DNA from: Sphingobacteriaceae bacterium
Lineage (GTDB): Bacteria > Bacteroidota > Bacteroidia > Sphingobacteriales > Sphingobacteriaceae
Length of the DNA: 5,046 bases
Reading direction: 5' to 3'
Assembly (NCBI GenBank): GCA_947478315.1
Contig: CANJWF010000104.1
Location: 1-5,046 of the forward strand
Below, in pieces: positions 1 to 5,046 of the stretch (position 1 is the stretch's first letter; each line of letters starts with the position of its first letter). The notes beneath the pieces are model-generated. The model worked only from the letters and a program-made list of their open reading frames with translations, made no database searches and was not told the DNA's origin. The position numbers and the translations under genes are program-made.

Positions 1-77
1 AAAATATGATATTGCGCTCGAGAGATATGGTGAAGACGCAATTAACTCAAAAGATTAAATCTATTTTTAGCCAATAA
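1..77 (+). CDS. plsX: Probable C-terminal end of PlsX (phosphate acyltransferase), 5' truncated by window edge
   Basis: An open frame enters from the left edge (codons in phase with position 3) and stops at TAA 75-77, three bases before the fabH start. The 24 visible residues begin NMILRSRDMVKTQL and end KIKSIFSQ. This amphipathic, basic tail resembles the last helix of PlsX, which makes acyl-phosphate from acyl-ACP for phosphatidic acid synthesis. No catalytic part is visible, so the call leans on the tail and on the very common plsX-fabH gene pair in bacteria. The frame in phase with position 2 is also open, to a TAA at 56-58, and could be the true end instead. I prefer the later stop because of the tail's composition and the tight spacing to fabH. 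Confidence 0.58.
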   Translation, partial: NMILRSRDMVKTQLTQKIKSIFSQ

Positions 78-80
78 TAC

Positions 81-1076
81 ATGAATAAAATACACGCAGC
101 CATAACCGCTGTAAATGGTTATGTTCCCGATTATATACTCACTAATGACGAATTATCTCGCATGGTAGATACGAATGATGAGTGGATTACAAGTCGTACG
201 GGCATTAAAGAGAGACGAATTTTGAAGGGGGCGGGTTTAGGTGTTTCTGATATGGCAGCACAAGCTGTAAAGGGGTTGTTAGACAAGCGTGGAATAGCGG
301 CAGATGAAATAGATTTAATTATTTTTTGTACCGTAACACCCGATATGCCCTTTCCTGCATCAGCCAATATTGTAGCCGATAAAGTAGGCGCAAAAAATGC
401 ATGGGGATATGATTTGCAAGCGGCATGCTCTGGATTTATTTTTGGTTTAAGTACTGGCTCTCAATTTATTGAAACTGGTAGATATAAAAAGGTGATTGTA
501 GTAGGGGCAGATAAAATGTCTTCTATTGTTGATTATGAAGACAGAACCACTTGTGTAATTTTTGGAGATGGTTGTGGGGCTGTTTTGTTAGAACCCAACC
601 GCGATGGTGTAGGCATTATTGATTTTGTTTTAAAAAGTGACGGCTCAGGGGCTTCGTTTCTACATCAAAAAGCGGGCGGGTCTGTTAATCCTGCTTCCCA
701 CGATACGGTAGATGCGAAAGAACATTTTATCTATCAAGAAGGAAAATCCGTTTTCAAATTTGCTGTAACGAATATGGCAGATGTTTCTGCCGAAGTGATG
801 GAGAGAAATGGGCTTTCTTCTGCTGATGTTACTTGGTTAGTACCTCATCAAGCCAATAAGCGTATTATTGATGCAACTGCTTCTAGAATGGGACTTAATG
901 AAGATAAAGTAATGGTAAATATTGAGCGATACGGTAATACTACGGCTGCTACTATTCCATTATGTTTATGGGAGTGGGAAAATCAATTAAAACAAGGAGA
1001 TAATATTATTTTAGCAGCTTTTGGTGGTGGTTTTACATGGGGGGCAGTTTATTTAAAGTGGGCTTATGACCGATAA
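81..1076 (+). CDS. fabH: Beta-ketoacyl-ACP synthase III (FabH)
   Basis: Cytosolic thiolase-fold enzyme that starts type II fatty acid synthesis by condensing an acyl-CoA primer with malonyl-ACP to give a 3-ketoacyl-ACP. The 331 residues match the usual family length. The Cys-His-Asn catalytic triad is visible: Cys116 in LQAACSGF, His256 in VPHQANKR and Asn286 in YGNTTAA. The CoA-contact residues Trp35 and Arg39 (DEWITSRTGI) and Arg155 (YEDRTT) correspond to those known in E. coli FabH. The glycine-rich C-terminal motif AFGGGFTWGA lies at 313-322. The ATG at 81 gives a normal N-terminus, and no Shine-Dalgarno sequence precedes it. It follows the upstream frame by 3 bp, which suggests translational coupling with plsX. 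Primer preference (acetyl-CoA versus branched acyl-CoA) cannot be read from the sequence. The family call is very secure. Confidence 0.97.
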   Translation: MNKIHAAITAVNGYVPDYILTNDELSRMVDTNDEWITSRTGIKERRILKGAGLGVSDMAAQAVKGLLDKRGIAADEIDLIIFCTVTPDMPFPASANIVADKVGAKNAWGYDLQAACSGFIFGLSTGSQFIETGRYKKVIVVGADKMSSIVDYEDRTTCVIFGDGCGAVLLEPNRDGVGIIDFVLKSDGSGASFLHQKAGGSVNPASHDTVDAKEHFIYQEGKSVFKFAVTNMADVSAEVMERNGLSSADVTWLVPHQANKRIIDATASRMGLNEDKVMVNIERYGNTTAATIPLCLWEWENQLKQGDNIILAAFGGGFTWGAVYLKWAYDR

Positions 1077-1260
1077 TGTGCAAGTTTGCATGTTCCTCTC
1101 AATGGATGAAATAATTTAACCTTATATTTTAAGCAGCTAACACGTCAAAAATGTTGTTTTACTAGGCTTTAGTAAACCTAATTAAGTAGCTGAAAATTTT
1201 GATGTACTGTACTAAAAAATCTTACATTGTAACTTCTTGATAACTAAATTTTAATTACCA
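1077..1260 (+). other. Intergenic region between fabH and accB, no gene seen
   Basis: These 184 bases carry no credible reading frame. The content is AT-rich and includes several inverted repeats, listed separately as a possible leader structure. No clean match to the Bacteroidota promoter (TTTG at -33, TAnnTTTG at -7) is present. The nearest is TTTG at 1198-1201 followed 21 bases later by TACATTGT, which fits the -7 element poorly. The gap is long for an operon, so accB may have its own promoter here. From memory, some Bacteroidota carry efp (elongation factor P) next to accB; no trace of it is seen in this gap. Confidence 0.6.
1126..1205 (+). promoter_or_regulatory. Possible structured RNA leader upstream of accB
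   Basis: Three sets of complementary segments nest or interleave here. ATTTT (1126-1130) plus CAGCTA (1134-1139) pair with TAGCTG plus AAAAT (1187-1197), leaving a 3-base bulge. Inside lies a 7-bp hairpin, TTTACTA (1158-1164) with TAGTAAA (1170-1176) and a 5-base loop. ACGTCAAAA (1142-1150) can also pair with TTTTGATGT (1197-1205), with one G-U, which would form a pseudoknot with the outer stem or compete with it. The helices are AT-rich, and short matches are expected by chance in such sequence. A regulatory role for accB-accC is only a suggestion, and I match it to no known riboswitch. Confidence 0.27.
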
Positions 1261-1761
1261 ATGACTAAAGAGATGGATATTAAACAAATACAAGAATTAA
1301 TCAAATTTGTTTCAAAATCAGGAGTTAATGAAGTTGCCATTGAACAAGGCGAGTTTAAGATTACGATAAAGACGAATCAAGCACCCACTTTTGTTCAAGC
1401 AACCATACCTGCAAATCCTATTCAATCATCTATTGCTGAAGTTGTGCCACCTAGTATTACTAGTTCAGCTCCTCTATCGTCTGCTTCCGTTAATGCGGTA
1501 AGCGTTGAAGACTCTTCAAAATATATTACGATAAAATCTCCTATGATAGGTACATTTTATCGTTCAAATTCTCCCGACAAACCTTCGTTTGTTAACGTAG
1601 GAGATGACATTCAATCAGGTCAAGTTTTATGTATTATTGAGGCCATGAAATTGTTTAATGAAATTGAATCTGAATTTTCAGGTAAAATAGTTAAGATTTT
1701 GGTTGAAAATGCTACTCCTGTGGAGTACGATCAACCATTATTTTTGATTGAATCGGTTTAA
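1261..1761 (+). CDS. accB: Biotin carboxyl carrier protein of acetyl-CoA carboxylase (AccB)
   Basis: Carrier subunit of acetyl-CoA carboxylase. Its biotin is carboxylated by AccC and then delivers CO2 to acetyl-CoA at the carboxyltransferase to give malonyl-CoA. The N-terminal helical segment (about 5-40, MDIKQIQELIKFV) is typical of the family. A flexible linker rich in Pro, Ser, Ala and Thr spans about 41-87, and the C-terminal biotinyl domain spans about 88-166. The biotinylation motif EAMK is at 127-130, so Lys130 is the modified residue. The segment SPMIGTFYRSNSPDKPSF (93-110) includes the protruding 'thumb' typical of acetyl-CoA carboxylase carriers, which argues against a generic biotinyl carrier. 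A second in-frame ATG at 1273 gives MDIKQIQ, a more family-like start, so the true protein may be 4 residues shorter. accC follows 63 bp downstream. Confidence 0.96.
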   Translation: MTKEMDIKQIQELIKFVSKSGVNEVAIEQGEFKITIKTNQAPTFVQATIPANPIQSSIAEVVPPSITSSAPLSSASVNAVSVEDSSKYITIKSPMIGTFYRSNSPDKPSFVNVGDDIQSGQVLCIIEAMKLFNEIESEFSGKIVKILVENATPVEYDQPLFLIESV

Positions 1762-1824
1762 ATAAATTACGAAATTTTCTTAATTGCTCATTTGTCATTG
1801 TTCGTTGTACATTAGATTAGTTTT

Positions 1825-3165
1825 ATGTTTAAGAAAATCTTAATAGCAAATCGCGGTGAAATTGCACTGAGAATCATTAGAACATGCAAAGAAATGGGTA
1901 TCAGTACCGTTGCTGTGTATTCTACTGCCGATAGAGATAGCCTGCATGTTAGGTTTGCTGATGAAGCTGTATGCATAGGTCCGCCTGCCAGCAAAGATTC
2001 TTACCTCAATATTCCTAGTATTATGGCAGCTGCAGAGGTTACTAATGCAGATGCTATTCATCCGGGTTATGGTTTTTTGTCTGAAAATGCTAAATTTTCT
2101 GCCATTTGCAGAGATTCTTCCATTAAATTTATTGGAGCTACGCCCGAGCAAATTAATGATATGGGCGATAAGGCTTCGGCAAAGGAAACCATGAAAAAGG
2201 CAGGTGTGCCTACGATTCCTGGTTCAGATGGATTGTTAGGTGATATTGAAGAAGGTAAGGTTATTGCTAAACAAATAGGGTATCCTGTTATTTTAAAAGC
2301 TACTGCTGGTGGTGGTGGTAGAGGGATGAGAATTGTGTGGAAGGATGACGAGTTTGAGAAGGCATGGGATTCTGCCCGTCAAGAGGCTGGTGCTGCTTTT
2401 GGTAACGATGGTATTTATTTAGAAAAATATATTGAAGATCCGAGACATATTGAAATACAAATTGTTGGCGATCAGTATGGAAAAGTTTGTCATTTGTCTG
2501 AACGAGATTGTTCTATACAGCGAAGGCATCAAAAGTTGGTAGAGGAGTCTCCTTCTCCTTTTATGACAGATGATTTGCGAAAGAAGATGGGAGAGGCTGC
2601 TATATTGGGTGCTTCTGCGGTCAATTACGAGGGTGCTGGTACGATAGAGTTTTTGGTAGATAAGCATCGTAATTTCTATTTCATGGAAATGAATACGCGC
2701 ATTCAAGTAGAACATCCTGTAACGGAAGAGGTTATTAACTTCGATTTAATTAAAGAACAAATTAAAGTTGCGGCGGGTATTCCCATTTCGGGTCGTTCTT
2801 ACCATCCAACGATGCACGCCATAGAGTGTCGTATTAATGCGGAAGATCCTTTTAATGGTTTTCGACCTTCACCAGGTAAAATTACCAATTTCCATTCACC
2901 TGGGGGGCATGGGGTGCGTGTTGATACGCATGTATATGCAGGCTATTTAATTCCGCCTAATTACGATTCGATGATTGCAAAGCTGATTACGGTAGCACAA
3001 ACGCGAGAAGAAGCTATTTGCACGATGGAACGTGCCTTGAGTGAGTTTGTGATAGAGGGAGTAAAAACAACGATTCCATTTCAATTGCGTTTGATGAAAG
3101 ACTCTAACTTTAGGGCGGGCAATTTTACCACTAAGTTTATGGAAAGTTTCGATTTGACGGAATAA
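1825..3165 (+). CDS. accC: Biotin carboxylase subunit of acetyl-CoA carboxylase (AccC)
   Basis: ATP-grasp enzyme that carboxylates the biotin of AccB using ATP and bicarbonate, the first half-reaction of malonyl-CoA synthesis. The 446 residues match the stand-alone bacterial subunit (E. coli, about 449). The N-terminal domain begins KKILIANRGEIALRI (3-17) and contains HPGYGFLSEN (79-88). The ATP-grasp domain has Lys116, Lys158 and the glycine loop ATAGGGGRGM (159-168), His208 (PRHIEIQ) and Lys237 (RRHQKLVEE). The metal and catalytic residues are Glu275, Glu288 and Asn290, with MNTRIQVEHP at 289-298 supplying Arg292 and Glu296. The C-terminal domain has ECRINAEDP (334-342) and RPSPGKI (347-353). 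All expected active-site residues appear intact. Pairing with accB near fabH favours the acetyl-CoA over the propionyl-CoA enzyme. It ends just before a strong terminator. Confidence 0.97.
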   Translation: MFKKILIANRGEIALRIIRTCKEMGISTVAVYSTADRDSLHVRFADEAVCIGPPASKDSYLNIPSIMAAAEVTNADAIHPGYGFLSENAKFSAICRDSSIKFIGATPEQINDMGDKASAKETMKKAGVPTIPGSDGLLGDIEEGKVIAKQIGYPVILKATAGGGGRGMRIVWKDDEFEKAWDSARQEAGAAFGNDGIYLEKYIEDPRHIEIQIVGDQYGKVCHLSERDCSIQRRHQKLVEESPSPFMTDDLRKKMGEAAILGASAVNYEGAGTIEFLVDKHRNFYFMEMNTRIQVEHPVTEEVINFDLIKEQIKVAAGIPISGRSYHPTMHAIECRINAEDPFNGFRPSPGKITNFHSPGGHGVRVDTHVYAGYLIPPNYDSMIAKLITVAQTREEAICTMERALSEFVIEGVKTTIPFQLRLMKDSNFRAGNFTTKFMESFDLTE

Positions 3166-3201
3166 TGCCAATGTTGAAAATCTCACCTCACTTATTTTAA
3201 T

Positions 3202-3252
3202 TTTATAACGAAAAAATCCGCTTCAAATAAAAGCGGATTTTTTCGTTATAAA
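3202..3252. terminator. Bidirectional intrinsic terminator between accC and the minus-strand genes
   Basis: A perfect 22-bp inverted repeat pairs 3202-3223 with 3231-3252 around a 7-base loop (CAAATAA). The GC-containing core TCCGCTT/AAGCGGA is flanked on the left by six A and on the right by six T. The RNA therefore has a compact hairpin followed by a U run in either direction. It lies 36 bp after the accC stop and 49 bp after the stop of the converging aminotransferase gene, where a shared terminator is expected. No mismatch interrupts the stem. Confidence 0.93.
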
Positions 3253-3300
3253 TAGGTCCAAATTTCTAATACAACATTTTAGGTTCAAGATATAATTTAT

Positions 3301-4158
3301 CTATATGTTATGGTTGATTATCGATTCGTTTAAGAGTTTACTTAATGTAAGCGCAGTGTTGTTGAAATATCGTTTATTGCCAATGCCTACTATCCATTGA
3401 ATACCTTTTATGGCATTGGTGGTGAAGGCTTCGTCGGCCTGTTGCAAAAAATCGCTACTGAGGGTGCCTTCTTCAAAGGGAATGTTGTTTTGTTGGAGTA
3501 AGGATAGTACCACCGCCCGCATTACGCCGGCAATACATCCGTTTTGTAGGGAAGGGGTGTATATTTTTCCGTCTTTGATTAAAAATAGGTTGCTGGTGCT
3601 CGTTTCGCAGATATTGCCTTTTTCGTTGAATAGAATGGTGTCGTCTATATTCATTTTGGCTTTGAACAAGCCCGCCATTACATACACTAGGCTATTACTG
3701 GTTTTTAAATTGGATAATATGCCCGATGGTTTATACATATCGGCATAGATAGTGGTAATTAATCCTCGTTGGTTGATGGGGAAATTGGTTTCTGGATATT
3801 TTTCTGCTTCTATGAGATAGTTAGTTTCTGAACATTCGGGGGTATAATATCCGCCGTCTTTTCTGTAAATGCTCAATCGCACTCTGGCACTTTGGCTTAT
3901 TTTATTGATGCGGCATAATTTTTCTACTTTTTCTTGCAGGGTGTTGGATGTGAGTAATTGAGGATGTGTCATTTTTAGCACTTGCATACTTTTTTGGAGT
4001 CGTTGCACATGCAAATTTGAAAATAGTAATGTGCCATTGACCACCCTCATGGTTTCAAATAATCCGTCTCCATATCGAAAATTTCGATTTTTTGCAGTGA
4101 ATATGGGGGTGTCTTCAGCAATGATTTGGTCGTTATAATCGACGAAAATTTGAGACAT
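3301..4158 (-). CDS. Class IV PLP-dependent aminotransferase/lyase (IlvE/PabC/Dat family)
   Basis: Fold-type IV pyridoxal-phosphate enzyme of 285 residues, the usual length for aminodeoxychorismate lyase, D-amino acid transaminase and short branched-chain aminotransferases. Visible family marks are RYGDGLFETMRV (28-39), the probable Schiff-base Lys152 in SNLKTSNS, the cofactor-site stretch ICETSTSNLFLI with Glu185 (183-194), GCIAGVMR (207-214) and the phosphate-binding TTNAIKGI (247-254). The family includes PabC, which cleaves 4-amino-4-deoxychorismate to p-aminobenzoate and pyruvate for folate synthesis; length and the short, simple architecture favour this, but the substrate cannot be settled by eye. 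The ATG at 4158 places the conserved N-terminal motif at a normal depth. It begins 33 bp after the end of rimO on the same strand, suggesting co-transcription, and it ends at the shared terminator. Confidence 0.9.
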   Translation of the reverse strand: MSQIFVDYNDQIIAEDTPIFTAKNRNFRYGDGLFETMRVVNGTLLFSNLHVQRLQKSMQVLKMTHPQLLTSNTLQEKVEKLCRINKISQSARVRLSIYRKDGGYYTPECSETNYLIEAEKYPETNFPINQRGLITTIYADMYKPSGILSNLKTSNSLVYVMAGLFKAKMNIDDTILFNEKGNICETSTSNLFLIKDGKIYTPSLQNGCIAGVMRAVVLSLLQQNNIPFEEGTLSSDFLQQADEAFTTNAIKGIQWIVGIGNKRYFNNTALTLSKLLNESIINHNI

Positions 4159-4191
4159 AAAAAAGATAGGTTACTTTATGGGTGGCTTGTT

Positions 4192-5046
4192 TTAAAGGAT
4201 GCTTCCGTATAAATCGAAATGTTCGGCATCATTAATTTTTACATTATAAAAGTCGCCGATGCGTAAGTAATGGTTAGGTACTTTAATTAACACTTCGTTA
4301 TCTACTTCGGGGGAGTCGTATGCTGTTCTGCCTACAAAGTGTTCGGTTTCTTTTCTGTCGATGAGCACTTTAAAAGTTTTTCCTATTTTTTGCTGATTGA
4401 GTGCTAAAGAAATATCTTGTTGTATTTCCATAATTTGGTTTGCTCGTTCTTGCTTTGTTTCGTCATCGACATTGTCGGGCAATGTAAAAGCGTGTGTGTT
4501 TTCTTCATGTGAGTAGGTAAAGCATCCCAAACGGTCGAATTTTGTTTCTTGCACCCACTGTAACATTTCTTCAAAATCTTGTTCGGTTTCGTTGGGGTAA
4601 CCTGTAATGAGTGTAGTTCTGAGGGCAATGTCTGGAATTTTGTTTCGGATATCGTTAATTAACTCAATGGTTTTTTGCTTGGTGATTCCTCTGCGCATAG
4701 ATTTGAGTAGGTTGTCGCTAATGTGTTGCAAGGGCATATCTAAGTAATTGCAAATATTTTCACGTTCTGCCATCACGTCTAATACATCCATCGGAAAACC
4801 TGCGGGGTAGGCGTATTGTAGGCGTATCCATTCAATACCTTCTACATCAGATAAATGTCGTAGTAGTTCAGATAAATTACGTTTTCCATAGAGGTCGAAT
4901 CCATAATAGGTTAGGTCTTGAGCAATTAAAATCAATTCTTTAGTACCATTTTTGGCTAAATGGCGAGCTTCGGTAACTAATTCTTCGATAGATTTTGAGA
5001 GGTGCCCGCCTCGCATGATAGGGATAGCACAAAAGGAACAAGGACG
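4192..5046 (-). CDS. rimO: Ribosomal protein S12 methylthiotransferase RimO, N-terminal part outside the window
   Basis: Radical-SAM methylthiotransferase that adds a methylthio group to the conserved aspartate of ribosomal protein S12, using two iron-sulfur clusters. About 284 C-terminal residues are visible of an expected 430-440. The frame stays open to the right edge: the first visible codons read RPCSFCAIPIMRGG, holding the last two cysteines of the CxxxCxxC cluster motif; the first cysteine lies just outside. The ATG at 5016 is inside this motif and is not the start. The rest of the radical-SAM barrel follows, with IAQDLTYYG, the LDMPLQH segment and the TTLITGYPNET segment. The C-terminal TRAM domain has GRTAYDSPEVDNEVLI, which is typical of RimO and separates it from the tRNA enzyme MiaB. 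The protein ends DLYGSIL. It lies upstream of the class IV PLP gene in transcription order. Confidence 0.94.
   Translation of the reverse strand, partial: RPCSFCAIPIMRGGHLSKSIEELVTEARHLAKNGTKELILIAQDLTYYGFDLYGKRNLSELLRHLSDVEGIEWIRLQYAYPAGFPMDVLDVMAERENICNYLDMPLQHISDNLLKSMRRGITKQKTIELINDIRNKIPDIALRTTLITGYPNETEQDFEEMLQWVQETKFDRLGCFTYSHEENTHAFTLPDNVDDETKQERANQIMEIQQDISLALNQQKIGKTFKVLIDRKETEHFVGRTAYDSPEVDNEVLIKVPNHYLRIGDFYNVKINDAEHFDLYGSIL

Noticed and set aside
1158..1176. Hairpin TTTACTA/TAGTAAA considered as a fabH terminator
   Set aside because: The stem is AT-rich with only one G-C pair and no T run follows it, so it does not look like an intrinsic terminator.
1204..1212. Near-palindrome GTACTGTAC considered as an operator
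   Set aside because: Only nine bases, a single copy, and no known regulator site that I can match it to.
1791..1820. Promoter-like pair TTTG (1791-1794) and TAGATTAG (1813-1820) just before accC
   Set aside because: One mismatch to the -7 element, and transcription would start at or inside the accC ATG at 1825. More likely chance in AT-rich sequence within an accB-accC operon.
1840..2151. Minus-strand open frame of 103 codons opposite the start of accC
   Set aside because: Antisense to the conserved N-terminal domain of accC, with no domain signal of its own.
2308..2325. GGT repeat run inside accC considered as a tandem repeat
   Set aside because: It encodes the conserved glycine loop of the ATP-grasp domain, so it is explained by protein function.
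3410..3748. Plus-strand open frame of 112 codons opposite the class IV PLP gene
   Set aside because: It lies wholly inside a well-supported minus-strand gene, and its translation shows no recognisable domain; it is a shadow frame.
4192..5016. Treating the ATG at 5016 as the start of a 274-residue protein
   Set aside because: The frame continues upstream to the window edge through PCSFCAIPI, part of the radical-SAM cysteine motif, so this ATG is internal to rimO.

Overview
The window reads as an ordinary core-metabolism stretch of a Bacteroidota (Bacteroidetes) chromosome. The evidence is moderate to low GC, starts with AT-rich upstream regions and no clear Shine-Dalgarno sequences, the fatty-acid gene order plsX-fabH-accB-accC, and proteins whose wording resembles that phylum. 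The placement is inferred from these cues and not from a database search.

Left part (1-3165, + strand) is a fatty-acid initiation cluster. It has the probable last codons of plsX (acyl-phosphate synthesis for phospholipids), fabH (ketoacyl-ACP synthase III), accB (biotin carboxyl carrier protein) and accC (biotin carboxylase). AccC carboxylates the biotin that AccB carries. The carboxyltransferase, encoded outside the window, then makes malonyl-CoA. After malonyl transfer to ACP by FabD (also outside), FabH condenses malonyl-ACP with acetyl-CoA or a branched acyl-CoA primer. A 184-bp gap between fabH and accB holds no gene but contains several inverted repeats that could form an RNA leader.

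Middle (3166-3300) is a short convergent intergenic region with a perfect 22-bp-stem hairpin flanked by A and T runs, a textbook bidirectional terminator serving accC from the left and the minus-strand genes from the right.

Right part (3301-5046, - strand) holds two genes read toward the left, 33 bp apart and probably co-transcribed. The first in transcription order is rimO (ribosomal protein S12 methylthiotransferase), cut by the right edge of the window inside its radical-SAM cysteine motif. It is followed by a class IV PLP-dependent aminotransferase/lyase of the IlvE/PabC/Dat type.

I found no mobile element, CRISPR array, tRNA, rRNA or defence-like system, and no evidence of an undescribed system. 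The points most worth a second look are the fabH-accB leader, the substrate of the class IV PLP enzyme and the very regular shared terminator.
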